Shown here: positions 9,286 through 18,425 of the stretch, one piece after another
Layout of the letters: the number at the start of each line of letters is the position of its first letter
Numbering within the stretch: the first letter of the stretch is position 1
Assembly: GCA_963703745.1 (NCBI GenBank)
Contig: CAVPFL010000002.1
Span: 1,909,270-1,973,269, forward strand
Source of the DNA: AP-15 sp963703745
GTDB taxonomy: Bacteria > Pseudomonadota > Alphaproteobacteria > ATCC43930 > CGMCC-115725
Direction: 5' to 3'
DNA: 64,000 bases
The notes under the pieces: generated by a model
What the model was told of the DNA's origin: nothing
Database searches by the model: none
What the model saw: only the letters and a program-made list of their open reading frames with translations
Program-made: the position numbers and the translations under genes

Positions 9286-10428
9286 TCAATGCTCTCTCCC
9301 CGCGGCGAAAATTTCCGAATACGCGGCGAACATTCGCTCCTGCGAGAATGCGTCGACAACTCGTGCGCGGTTCTTAAGGCCGAGCGCGCGGCGCCTTTCA
9401 GGATCTCGAAGCAGCGTCGTAATCGCCGTAGCAAGGGCTGGGCCATCGTCGCGTGCGACAACGAAGTCGCGATTATCTTGGCACACGATCCTTTTCACAT
9501 CTCCGACATCTACTGCTGCAACGGCTCGGCTGGCCGCCATCGCCTCGAGCAGCGCGTTCGGCATTTGCTCTGTATCGGACGATAAAGCAAATAAATCAAA
9601 CGCGCCGAGGACCGCTTCGGGGGTGACCTGACCCGTGAAAACGACGCGGTCTGCGATACCGAGTTCGCCGGCCAGTCGCTCAAGGCCAGGTCGCTCGATC
9701 CCTTCACCTGCGACGACGAGCCGCGTAGTGATCGAAGTATCGAGCGTTGCGAATATTCGTAGGAGGCGCCCGACATTCTTTTCCGGGCGCAATGGTGCGA
9801 CCGTCCCGATTACGAGCTCATCGGGTCGCCGAGCAAAGCCGGGCGTGCGGGCGGGGGAGGAAAAACGCGCGACATCGACGCCGTTCGGCACATACCTTAC
9901 GCGTTCCGCGGGCAAGCGCCATACGCGGAGGGCTAAATCCTCGAGCAGGCGCGAGGGGACTATTACCAGGGCGCATCGGGCGAGCGCCCAGCGGCGAAAC
10001 AAGACCCGACGAGGGAGCTGCGAATCTGCCTCACGCTGGCTAAAGCCAGCCTCGACGTGGATGTGGCGGGAACCCGGCCGCAGGCGACTGGCCATCGCCC
10101 ATTCAATCGCCCCCCAGTTATAGGTGATCAGAAGATCGGGGCGCATCCTGCGTAATACGAGAGCGGTGTCGAGCACATTATAGAGCGTCCCCTGTTTAAA
10201 GGCTCGCACCGGTGATAGCACCAAGTCGAGATCGCCAGCGAGGCCGCCTGCGGCTTCGAAATTGTTGTCGAGTGCGATCACGGTGTGACGGAAGCGCTTG
10301 CCAAAATGATTGATTATACGAACCATGCGAAGCGGCACGCCGCCGACCCCGAAACTCGGGAAGACATGGAGAACGTGCTGATGCAACGGGGAGGGAACGG
10401 CGTTGCCCGCTGGGACAAAGGTTGCCAT
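9286..10428 (-). CDS. GT4-type glycosyltransferase of the exosortase A locus
   Basis: About 380 residues with the GT-B fold signature of family 4. The N-terminus reads HVLHVFPSFGVGGVPLRM (acceptor-side loop). The C-terminal donor domain has IGTVAPLRPEKN and the E-x7-E type region ALLEAMAASRAVAA. It should transfer a nucleotide-sugar-derived residue to the growing repeat unit at the cytoplasmic face. I chose ATG at 10428, although a GTG at 10491 would add 21 residues without a better ribosome site. It resembles sugar transferases tied to PEP-CTERM/EpsH1 loci. It is transcribed toward the amidotransferase and divergently from the deacetylase at 10646. The sugar specificity cannot be read from sequence. 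Confidence 0.85.
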   Translation of the reverse strand: MATFVPAGNAVPSPLHQHVLHVFPSFGVGGVPLRMVRIINHFGKRFRHTVIALDNNFEAAGGLAGDLDLVLSPVRAFKQGTLYNVLDTALVLRRMRPDLLITYNWGAIEWAMASRLRPGSRHIHVEAGFSQREADSQLPRRVLFRRWALARCALVIVPSRLLEDLALRVWRLPAERVRYVPNGVDVARFSSPARTPGFARRPDELVIGTVAPLRPEKNVGRLLRIFATLDTSITTRLVVAGEGIERPGLERLAGELGIADRVVFTGQVTPEAVLGAFDLFALSSDTEQMPNALLEAMAASRAVAAVDVGDVKRIVCQDNRDFVVARDDGPALATAITTLLRDPERRRALGLKNRARVVDAFSQERMFAAYSEIFAAGREH

Positions 10429-10645
10429 CGTCGTAGCTGTTAGGAAAGCCACCAATTCTTCATAAGCCGCACAGCGGCACGCGGGAGACACAGTTTACGC
10501 TGAGATAGTTGCCGATATTGTGACTCTTTACCTATCTCGTGACAAGTTCATGATGTCGCGAAGGAGGCTTCTCGCTATCATGTCGTCTGATCGTGACGCT
10601 AGGCTTGCCGGCAAACACGCAAGCCGTTGAACATTCGGGTGAGGC

Positions 10646-11767
10646 ATGCTCGACCCTAGCACATGGCGGGCAATCCACTGGCCGGCCGAGCAATTCCCGA
10701 TGGTTGTCGTGGTGGTCGATACCGAAGCCGAATTCGACTGGGCGCGGCATCAGCCGCGTCGGGCGATGGGCGTGACATCAGTCAAATCCCAAATGCAAGT
10801 CCAACGGATCTTCGAACGATACCAGGTCCGACCGACCTATGTCCTGGACTATCCAGTGAGCAGCACACCAGAAGCATATGAGATTGTTCGGGAGTTGCAT
10901 CGCTCGGGCACCTGTGAAATCGGTGCGCACCTACAGCCCTGGGACAACCCGCCCTTTTTTGAACGGAAGACCGACGAGAACTCATATCCCGGTAATTTGC
11001 CGTGTGAACTCGAGCGCGAGAAGCTAGTGCGGCTGAGCCGAATTATCGAAGAAAATGTCGGAGTACGGCCACGCATCTACAAAGCGGGCCGCTATGGAGT
11101 CGGTCGTGCGACAGCGCAGATCCTTGCCGAACTCGGTTACGAGATTGATCTTAGCGTGGTCCCCGGAACTAATCTTACGCGCCAGTTCGGGCCCGATTTC
11201 TCGCATTGCGGCGCCCATCCCTATTGGTTTGGCAAAGCCCCGGCGTTGCTCGAGATCCCTCTGTCGATCGGCTACACGGGACTGCTTGCTCATACCGGAA
11301 GCCTGGCATATGCCTTGACGATGAACGAGCGCTTGAAGGCGCTCCATGTGCCTGGAATTCTCGCCAGGCTTCGGCTCGTCGAGCGCATCACGCTGACCCC
11401 CGAAGGCATCTCCTTCGACGAACAACGGCGGCTGACCCGTGCACTCCTGCACGAGGGGCAGCGCGTCTTCAGCTTTACTTATCATAGTCCTTCGCTCGCG
11501 CCGGGCAATACACCTTACGTGCAGAATGAGGCAGATTTGCGCCGCTTTTTGCGCCGGATCGAGCAGTATCTGGAGTTCTTCGCCGGAGAGGTCGGCGGTC
11601 GCGCCGCGACCCCATTTGAAGTCAAGGCGCTCGCCGAAAAATGGAGTAAGCCGAAAGACACCGAGGACGCCGAGAAGCATAGTTGTCTGCCGAAGGACGA
11701 CCAGGCTGCATCACAGCCGCTCGACGAAAACATTGTCAAACCCGCTGGCGCTCCGGCGACACGATAA
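10646..11767 (+). CDS. Polysaccharide deacetylase family protein (WalW-like)
   Basis: 373 residues. The start VVVVVDTEAEFDW resembles the metal-binding aspartates of the NodB-like deacetylase core, and GAHLQPWDNPPF supplies the paired His motif. Later motifs KAGRYGVG and FSFTYHSPSLAPG fit the family (carbohydrate esterase 4-like). It probably removes N-acetyl or other acyl groups from a polysaccharide. There is no clear signal peptide, so it may act in the cytoplasm. It is the only plus-strand gene in the 14-kb exopolysaccharide block, which makes it look like an insertion or a separately controlled member. The C-terminal 40 residues are charged and unstructured. Confidence 0.8.
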   Translation: MLDPSTWRAIHWPAEQFPMVVVVVDTEAEFDWARHQPRRAMGVTSVKSQMQVQRIFERYQVRPTYVLDYPVSSTPEAYEIVRELHRSGTCEIGAHLQPWDNPPFFERKTDENSYPGNLPCELEREKLVRLSRIIEENVGVRPRIYKAGRYGVGRATAQILAELGYEIDLSVVPGTNLTRQFGPDFSHCGAHPYWFGKAPALLEIPLSIGYTGLLAHTGSLAYALTMNERLKALHVPGILARLRLVERITLTPEGISFDEQRRLTRALLHEGQRVFSFTYHSPSLAPGNTPYVQNEADLRRFLRRIEQYLEFFAGEVGGRAATPFEVKALAEKWSKPKDTEDAEKHSCLPKDDQAASQPLDENIVKPAGAPATR

Positions 11768-11779
11768 AATTTACGAGCG

Positions 11780-13351
11780 TTAGCCGCCGGGCTTGGACTC
11801 CGCAATGCGACGCGAACCGACATACTGGGGCAGCGACTGGCTTGCCGCCAAAAAACGGATAAGCTGTCCTTCAGCGGGGTTGCCAGGGTCGTCCATGCTC
11901 GCAGAAACAGCTACCAATGCTGCCACGCGCGCTCGCTGGAGCAGCACGGCGCGAGCCTGCAACAGCTTGGCCTCGAAAAGCCGGGCCGTGATTTTTCCAT
12001 CGACGATAAAGAACGACCAGACGAGCCGGCAATTCCGCCCGCTGACGATCTCGGCACTCGTGACCGCAATCTTCTCTCCACCCAAAGAGAGAACCGCTTC
12101 ACCGCGCTCGGCGAGGCGCCACTCAAGGTCGTCCGCCAGGCGATTTTCGGTCGTCGTTAGCATGTTCCCTATTGCGCGCAAACGGTAGAGCGCGACATAG
12201 CGGACGACGATGCCGGAGCCCGGCTGCTCAAACTCTTCGAGAAATTCACGATCGGCGCCGTGCACCAAGGGGTGCCAGCCGGGGAGTACACCGGACAGGG
12301 AACGCCATGATTGATCGACATGCGGGCTGTCGGTCTGGAGTAGCTCGGCAGCTGGGAACTGGCTGTCCAGCCGGTAGGCGTAAGTTGGGCCGGTTAGCGC
12401 GAGGAGGACAGCAGCCGAAACAGCAATGGCAAACCGCCAGGGAGAGGTCTTGCCCATCGTCGTCGACGTGACCGGGGGGCACCATCCAGGTTGCTCTGCG
12501 AAGGCCATTCCGATCGCGATCAGCATCATGATTACAAGTGTAAAGAATACCCAACCATAGAGGATGTGATCGGCTTCAACTGCTGCCGCACTCCCTTCAA
12601 GGTGAGCCAAAACAATAATGCCAAGAGCCCGCAATCCGTTGGCAACTATAGGGATCGCAACCGACATTATGATGAACCACATACGACGCAGAACGCTTCG
12701 ATACATCACCACTGCGAAGAAACACCCGAAAACACTCGAAGCAATCAGAAAGCGTAAACCAGCACAGGCCTCGGCGATTTCAAATGGGCCCTCCGGTATT
12801 TCGATCATATAGCCGTCCGAGAATACTGGGATGTGGAGGAACCGTAACCCAGCAACGGCAATGTCAGCGGTAATCTTCTGCAGTGAAGGTACAAGAAATG
12901 CTCCGCTCGGCACGAGAAAAAACAGAAACAGAAGCGGCGCGAGCAGCTGCCAAAACACGCGAGGTCCGAGGGCTACGAGAAGAACGACCTGGAACATCGC
13001 CATCACAACGAGCTGCCGGCCTTCCTGGATGTCGAGAAGTACCGCGAGGAGCCAAATCGCCGATAAAACCGGCATCGCCAGCAGCGGGTACAGCACCGGG
13101 CGCGGCGAGACCGACGAGATAACCGCTCGTCTCTCCCAAAGGAGGAATCCGGCAAGGGGTAAGACGAGAAAGCAGTGATTATAGGCAGTCGAGTCGATCC
13201 ACACTCGGACCGCCGCGTTTATTTCTTGTCGGAACGCGATGCTAAAGACGACGCTCGCTATGCCAATCAGGGCCAATGCCGGCCGCCATCCGGGCGCAAG
13301 CACCGAACTGACGACCGGTTGCCCGTTTGGGGTAGAGGGAAGGACTGTCAC
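11780..13351 (-). CDS. xrtA: Exosortase A fused to an EpsI domain
   Basis: 523 residues. The first 290 are a multi-pass membrane protein with the exosortase triad: Cys196 in EACAGLRF, Arg241 in NGLRALGI and His262 in DHILYGWVFF. The C-terminal 230 residues are an EpsI-type (DUF3485) periplasmic domain. XrtA proteins are membrane transpeptidases that cleave PEP-CTERM sorting signals, and the XrtA-EpsI fusion is known in exopolysaccharide-linked systems. The start appears to be GTG, close to the preceding control region. It converges with the plus-strand deacetylase 12 bp away. All catalytic residues are present, so it should be active. Its substrates are not in this window. Confidence 0.93.
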   Translation of the reverse strand: MTVLPSTPNGQPVVSSVLAPGWRPALALIGIASVVFSIAFRQEINAAVRVWIDSTAYNHCFLVLPLAGFLLWERRAVISSVSPRPVLYPLLAMPVLSAIWLLAVLLDIQEGRQLVVMAMFQVVLLVALGPRVFWQLLAPLLFLFFLVPSGAFLVPSLQKITADIAVAGLRFLHIPVFSDGYMIEIPEGPFEIAEACAGLRFLIASSVFGCFFAVVMYRSVLRRMWFIIMSVAIPIVANGLRALGIIVLAHLEGSAAAVEADHILYGWVFFTLVIMMLIAIGMAFAEQPGWCPPVTSTTMGKTSPWRFAIAVSAAVLLALTGPTYAYRLDSQFPAAELLQTDSPHVDQSWRSLSGVLPGWHPLVHGADREFLEEFEQPGSGIVVRYVALYRLRAIGNMLTTTENRLADDLEWRLAERGEAVLSLGGEKIAVTSAEIVSGRNCRLVWSFFIVDGKITARLFEAKLLQARAVLLQRARVAALVAVSASMDDPGNPAEGQLIRFLAASQSLPQYVGSRRIAESKPGG

Positions 13352-13509
13352 AGATTACATCCAGTAACGAAATGGCCCCGGCGTCCTTGCGATCATCGAG
13401 TAAGGTGATAGCACTGCGGCAGCAGGTAGGAGAACGCTCGCAGAGCTCGCCTGCTCTCGATCATGCCGACGAGAAATCTTCCGTGAAAAGCGCCGCGATG
13501 CTGTTCGTA

Positions 13510-14556
13510 TTAGCCGATCCCCCTGACGATCGAGGGGCCAAGTCGGGTTGCGACAGCTAGCGGTAATCTCTTCCAGATCGCGATAAACATGGCGAGCTTG
13601 GGATTTAAGGGATTCAGGTCAGGTATCGGAGTTCCCGGAGACAGGCGGTATTGATAGATGAGCGGTCTGGGTTGAAAGCCCCAGTTGCGCTTGAACGCGA
13701 ATGACCCGGTGCCAATTTTGCTTCGCCCGAAATCAAAGTTACGGTAACCCCGCTCACATGCCCTGCGCATCACCTCCCAATACATGAAATCATTGGCAGA
13801 AAGCGCTCGCGCTGCGCGCACTCCGCCTCCATAAAAAGGGAGAACTTCGTCTCGAAAGTAGAAATTGAGCACCGAGGCCACAGCGTGTCCATCGCATGTG
13901 ACGGTGACAATATCGGAGCACGTCGCAAATTCTTCACGGAGGATGCGAAAATAAGACTCGGAGAAGACAGGTGTCCCAAGGTTGTGGACACTCTCAGAGT
14001 AGACGCGATACAGCCGGTCTACGCGGTCGTCGATCTCCGATCTTAATTTGTTGAGCTTTCCCTTACGAATCATGGCGCGCTGTTTGCGCGGGATCGATTT
14101 CAAATTGTGTTCGACAGAGGGATCGAGCGACCTGCGGAATGAAGCGTAAAGGTTTTTCTTACTCGGCCAATTGGTCCGGGTGGCAGAGAAATCACGCAGC
14201 TCGAGCACGGGAACCGCGATCGTGTCCATCAATTTGACGGCTTCACCTTCGAGCTGACACAACGTTTCGGTGTCATCGGCGATCGGTCCGCCGTACACGC
14301 TGAATGCATTCGATATAAGGGATGACCCGAATAGCAGTGATTTGACATGGGTTAGGGGCAGCACCCCGCTGACCGCCGGGCCACGTTCTGCGATCAGATA
14401 ATAGGTGCGGTGGCCGAACGCTTGCTCGATCACCCGCTTCCATCCCGAAAGGTGGAAAAACGTACCGTTTGCGTGGGTCCGGACGAACTGGTCCCATCGG
14501 CGCTCATCGCCGGCCCGAAACGGCCTCACCGCGACGGTGAACCGCGATCCATCCAT
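13510..14556 (-). CDS. FemAB-related GNAT-fold protein, PEP-CTERM system-associated
   Basis: 348 residues. The N-terminal half has the FemAB/GNAT look (GTFFHLSGWKRVIEQAFGH), and the C-terminal acetyltransferase-like region includes ASVLNFYFRDEVLPFYGGG and FDFGRSKIGTGSFAFK. FemAB proteins transfer an aminoacyl group from tRNA onto cell-wall precursors. The role of the exosortase-locus subfamily is unproven, with modification of a polymer or lipid-linked unit inferred. The start overlaps the end of the upstream deacetylase by 31 bp, so the two are probably co-transcribed. It is complete with no anomalies. Confidence 0.87.
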   Translation of the reverse strand: MDGSRFTVAVRPFRAGDERRWDQFVRTHANGTFFHLSGWKRVIEQAFGHRTYYLIAERGPAVSGVLPLTHVKSLLFGSSLISNAFSVYGGPIADDTETLCQLEGEAVKLMDTIAVPVLELRDFSATRTNWPSKKNLYASFRRSLDPSVEHNLKSIPRKQRAMIRKGKLNKLRSEIDDRVDRLYRVYSESVHNLGTPVFSESYFRILREEFATCSDIVTVTCDGHAVASVLNFYFRDEVLPFYGGGVRAARALSANDFMYWEVMRRACERGYRNFDFGRSKIGTGSFAFKRNWGFQPRPLIYQYRLSPGTPIPDLNPLNPKLAMFIAIWKRLPLAVATRLGPSIVRGIG

Positions 14557-15518
14557 GAGGTGATTAATGGAAATTGCTCTGCATCATCGGTCAGGAAGAG
14601 ACTGTCCATGCGCGCCCATTTAAAATCGTCGAGCAAACGCCGTAACCGATACTCGGTCAGACCGAGATTGAGGTAATGGCGAAGCCGCGACAAGAGCGGG
14701 GCTTGGCTCTGGCGGGGCTGGTCCGGATCCACTTCCCAGGGATGCAGGTAAAATACAGCAGGCGCCCGGTTGCTACGATATGCTTGATCCAGTAACCACC
14801 GGGTCAGGCGGTAGGGAAAGAGGCGGAAATAGCCGCCGCCCGAGGCCGGCACGTCGATGTGGAAAATGCCAACCGTGGTCAAGGGCACCTCGACGAATCC
14901 GGGGATCGGCGCGAAAGGAGTGCGCGGTGCGCCAGGACTCCCGTAAAGGTCGTGTCTACGCGGGTACACGCTGGAGCTGTAGCGATAGCCTTCTTCCAAG
15001 AGAACGACGTGAGCCCAGCTACTGTTACGGCTGATCGAAAACGTCGGAGCCCGATAACCGCGCACGAGGACACCACCGGCATCCTCAAGAATATGTTTGC
15101 TTTGGCGCACATCCGCGCGAAAGGCCTCGGCCGACTGGCGATCAACCCGCATGTGGTCGGACCCGTGACTCGCCAACTCGTGCCCATCCGCAACTATCCG
15201 TCGCACCAATGCGGGGTGCCGCCGGGCGATCCAACCCAACACAAAGAACGTCGCCTGAGCCTCGGACTCGGCAAGAACATCGAGAATGCGCTCGGTGTTG
15301 CCCTCAACCCGTTGCGGCAGGTGGTCCCATTCGTTACGATCGATCGTCGAAGCGAAAGCTTCGACGTGAAAATAATCTTCGACGTCGATCGTCATCGCGT
15401 TAGTGACGCCCTTGCGCATACCCATCGCTCGGAACGAGCTCGGCGAGGGAGCCGGTGAATTTCCCCCTCCGGTGACTTCTGTTGCTGCGCGCTGCAGCGG
15501 TTCGGCTGTCCTGCTCAC
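14526..15518 (-). CDS. Polysaccharide deacetylase, PEP-CTERM locus subfamily (DUF3473 tail)
   Basis: 330 residues. The NodB core motifs are TIDVEDYFHVEAF (catalytic Asp pair), ELASHGSDHMR (metal His pair) and RGYRAPTFSIS. A C-terminal extension with VFYLHPWEVDPDQPR is typical of the exosortase-locus subfamily. It is expected to deacetylate the exopolysaccharide or its lipid-linked precursor. The GTG start overlaps the stop of the upstream ATPase gene by 4 bp, which indicates translational coupling. An internal ATG just before the core (about residue 42) would also give a complete catalytic domain. It has no signal peptide. Confidence 0.9.
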   Translation of the reverse strand: MSRTAEPLQRAATEVTGGGNSPAPSPSSFRAMGMRKGVTNAMTIDVEDYFHVEAFASTIDRNEWDHLPQRVEGNTERILDVLAESEAQATFFVLGWIARRHPALVRRIVADGHELASHGSDHMRVDRQSAEAFRADVRQSKHILEDAGGVLVRGYRAPTFSISRNSSWAHVVLLEEGYRYSSSVYPRRHDLYGSPGAPRTPFAPIPGFVEVPLTTVGIFHIDVPASGGGYFRLFPYRLTRWLLDQAYRSNRAPAVFYLHPWEVDPDQPRQSQAPLLSRLRHYLNLGLTEYRLRRLLDDFKWARMDSLFLTDDAEQFPLITSWMDRGSPSR

Positions 15519-16507
15519 GGCCGTTCAGTCTGAAGATAGCTCGCGGCGATCTCGATGGCGCGCTTGATTACGCGTCCTTGCCTGTAAACGCTGTCCTCCA
15601 GCGCGCCGAGGCGCCGGCTAATTTGCGAGAGTGCCTCGTCCCTGCTAACGGGCTCGGCAGAAGAGTTGGCGACCGCTGGCGGCGCTGTCACAAGGGCGAT
15701 TTCTTCCCGCAGGTCATTGGCAACCTTTTCTACGGCATGGGCTGTCAACGTATGCAGCTCCTCCAGAAAACCGAAGAGAAGGAGCCTCGAACAGAGTGCA
15801 TTTATTTTCCGAGGCACTCCGCCGGTACGCTGGTGGATTAATGGAAAGCAATCCTCGGCGAAATGCGGATCACCTTTCCAATCGGCTCGACGCAGTCGAT
15901 GCTCGACATACGCTCTACTCTCGCCTTCGCCCAGCGGACCCAGATGATAAGCGGCCGTGACCCGCTGCCGCAGTTGCTCGAGTCGCGGGCTACCAAGTGT
16001 CGCGCGGAACTGGGGTTGACCGAGCAGAAAGCTCTGTAATGCCATCGTCCGGTCAAAGAAGATGTTCGACAGCATGCGCAGCTCTTCCAGCGCCTCAAAG
16101 GATAGGTTCTGTGCCTCGTCAACGATCAGGAGCACACGCTTGCCGTTGCGATGCTGAGCCAGTGCGAATTCGCTGATGCGCTGTAACAGCGGTCCCTTGG
16201 CGAGCCCATCTTTGGCGATTCCGAAGCCGGCTGCGACCATATGGAGAAGGTCATCGCCGGCCAGCTGAGTCGTGACGATCTTCGCCGTGACAAAACTGCG
16301 TCGGTCGATCGTCGACAGCAGATTTTCGACGAGGATCGTCTTCCCCGCCCCGACTTCGCCGGTAATGATGATGAAACCCTCGGCATGGTGAAGTCCGTAG
16401 ACCAGATAGGCCATCGCCTGCCGATGAACCATGCTCTCGAAAAAGAAACGAGGATCCGGGGTGAGCTGGAATGGCTGCGCGGTAAGTCCGTAAAATTCAG
16501 CGTACAT
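15515..16507 (-). CDS. ExeA/GspA-like AAA ATPase, XrtA-associated
   Basis: 330 residues starting MYAEFYGLTAQPFQLTPDP, the standard opening of the ExeA-type family. Walker A is GEVGAGKT (about 50-57) and Walker B is VLLIVDEAQNL. Family members in exosortase A loci are called putative secretion ATPases. A role in assembling or energising the export complex is inferred from ExeA, which helps place secretins. The gene sits 7 bp downstream of the outer-membrane protein gene and overlaps the deacetylase start, so it is inside one operon. It has no peptidoglycan-binding domain, and its C-terminus is a short helical tail. Confidence 0.9.
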   Translation of the reverse strand: MYAEFYGLTAQPFQLTPDPRFFFESMVHRQAMAYLVYGLHHAEGFIIITGEVGAGKTILVENLLSTIDRRSFVTAKIVTTQLAGDDLLHMVAAGFGIAKDGLAKGPLLQRISEFALAQHRNGKRVLLIVDEAQNLSFEALEELRMLSNIFFDRTMALQSFLLGQPQFRATLGSPRLEQLRQRVTAAYHLGPLGEGESRAYVEHRLRRADWKGDPHFAEDCFPLIHQRTGGVPRKINALCSRLLLFGFLEELHTLTAHAVEKVANDLREEIALVTAPPAVANSSAEPVSRDEALSQISRRLGALEDSVYRQGRVIKRAIEIAASYLQTERP

Positions 16508-16514
16508 CGTTGTC

Positions 16515-18425
16515 TCAGAATGTCTTGCTGAGTTGTAGAGTCAACTGATTGACTACGATATCCGCGCTCCTGCCGACGGCGCCACCAGCACCATTGGTCT
16601 GATACGAGAAACTGTAGAGAACTGAGCCGGTGAGATTCTGAGCGAAGGAGTAATTGATGCCGAGATTTGCGGTTATGGTGTCCTGGGTGCTGACGGGGGT
16701 TCCGCCGGTAGTCACGATCACATTTGACGAATTGAAATAGCCGAGCGAGGCGTTGCCATTGAGATCAGGCTTGACGCTGCGACCCCAGGTAACATTCGCG
16801 CCGATGCTCTTGGTAGGAGCCGTTATCGAGGATATAGTAGCGGCCGATAGCGTGGGTATGACAGCAGCCGGTATTGTGGGTGTCAATGACTGCTGGTTGG
16901 CGTAGCCGTAGAGCGAATAATTGTTAAGTCCGATCGATGCGGTCACGCCAAAATTTAGAACATGCTGTCGGTAAACGCTGTTCGTAAGACCAATTCCCGG
17001 GCTGTAGAATGTGACTGGCAGGCCCGAATACTCATCGACGATCGACCCGAAAGGGTCGAGGGTCGAAGTTGCGAGCGTACTCCCGATGTCCTGCCCAGGT
17101 GAGCTGATCCCTTGGACCAGGTTGGCCGTGAAAACCATCGTGGGGGTAATGTTGTACCGCGCCGATCCGGTAAAACCAAGGGCGCCCTGTTGTCGACCAT
17201 ATTCTAAGGAGAGGTAGCCTGGGCCCAGCCCGTGGCCGTAAGTACCGATGGCACCGCCAATCAGCCAAGTCGGGCCGACGAACGTCGCCGCCGGGGCGGA
17301 TGGGTATTGGATGCTCTGATAGCCGACCCGCGCGAGAGTGGCGGCTTGCGGCGCAATCCGATACTCGAAATCGGTGTATCCACTGTACTGCGAGTTTTGG
17401 TTGGTCGAGACGGAGTTGAAGTTCGAGGCGTCAAGCGTCAGCCGAGCGATCGTACGGTCGAAATTTTGGCCGGTAGCAACAATAAAGGTGCCTTCGTTTG
17501 AGGTGCTGGAAGCAAGGGTTGTCGGGGTTCCCAGAGGGGCTGTCGCAACCGTTGTATTCCCCCCGAAGTTCGTCGATTTAAAGGTGTATTGCAGCTGCGT
17601 ATCAACCGGACCGTCGAACGATTTTCGCAAAAAAGGAGAGACGGTAGTGGAGTAAACCTGCGTCTGCTGGTTTATCGGCGGCCGTGACAGATTTTGGAAA
17701 CCGAAGCTAGGCAAGGGAGTGGACTGGCTGACGACGCGGCTGAGATTGACGAACAGAGCCTCAGGCACGACCGTACCGAGGCCGTTTGCATAGAGAGAAC
17801 CGTAGACTTGGTTCAAGTTCGTGGAGGAGGGAATGTAGAGGGCGGTGTTTAAATTGCCAGTGAGCACGGCTTGCAGCCGCGGCGTATCGGCCGATATCGA
17901 CACCCCTGGTGCTAGGTTGGTGTAGGCGGCGTTGTCCCGAGGAGAGTGCACATAATGTACGTTGTCCGTCAGGGTCTCGCTCACCGACGCGTAAGGTCGG
18001 ATCAAATAGGCGGGCGCGTTTGAAGCATTCGCCTGGAGCGGCACGACGCCGAATCCCGGCGGCGCAAGGCCAAGCGGACTGGTGGGCGTGATCGTCGCTA
18101 CCGGAGGAGCTACGTTATTTGTTGCGGTCGGCGGGTTCAGCGGGTTTGTAAAACCGAACCCTCCTCCCGGGACAAGCGGCAGCACATCGGGTCCCGCTCC
18201 GGGCGGGGCTGCCGGAGCGCCACTGGTAACCGTCGGCGCTTCAGGCCCGCCACCGGGGGGGCGACCACCAGCGGCAGGTGGCGTTTCTGGTGCGCCCCGT
18301 GCCGCCGCAGGTATCGCCCGCGTGATGCCGCCCGGCGACAAAAAGAAGGATGTCAGACCGAGGTGCCATTGCCGAAACGCGCGCGCCGCGCCGAAATTAC
18401 GCGGGCTTGCCCGAGCGCAACGCAT
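16515..18425 (-). CDS. PEP-CTERM/XrtA-associated outer-membrane beta-barrel protein
   Basis: About 636 residues. A proline/glycine/alanine-rich low-complexity N-terminus (about residues 35-120) precedes a long beta-rich region of alternating hydrophobic strands, ending in LQLSKTF with the terminal Phe typical of barrels recognised by the Bam complex. It matches the hypothetical outer-membrane protein kept in exosortase A loci, probably the export pore partner. The ATG chosen overlaps the autokinase gene by 29 bp, and a TTG at 18470 would extend it. The predicted signal sequence is weak (SFFLSPGGITRAIPAAARGA), so the start is uncertain. No frameshift was seen. Confidence 0.82.
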   Translation of the reverse strand: MRCARASPRNFGAARAFRQWHLGLTSFFLSPGGITRAIPAAARGAPETPPAAGGRPPGGGPEAPTVTSGAPAAPPGAGPDVLPLVPGGGFGFTNPLNPPTATNNVAPPVATITPTSPLGLAPPGFGVVPLQANASNAPAYLIRPYASVSETLTDNVHYVHSPRDNAAYTNLAPGVSISADTPRLQAVLTGNLNTALYIPSSTNLNQVYGSLYANGLGTVVPEALFVNLSRVVSQSTPLPSFGFQNLSRPPINQQTQVYSTTVSPFLRKSFDGPVDTQLQYTFKSTNFGGNTTVATAPLGTPTTLASSTSNEGTFIVATGQNFDRTIARLTLDASNFNSVSTNQNSQYSGYTDFEYRIAPQAATLARVGYQSIQYPSAPAATFVGPTWLIGGAIGTYGHGLGPGYLSLEYGRQQGALGFTGSARYNITPTMVFTANLVQGISSPGQDIGSTLATSTLDPFGSIVDEYSGLPVTFYSPGIGLTNSVYRQHVLNFGVTASIGLNNYSLYGYANQQSLTPTIPAAVIPTLSAATISSITAPTKSIGANVTWGRSVKPDLNGNASLGYFNSSNVIVTTGGTPVSTQDTITANLGINYSFAQNLTGSVLYSFSYQTNGAGGAVGRSADIVVNQLTLQLSKTF

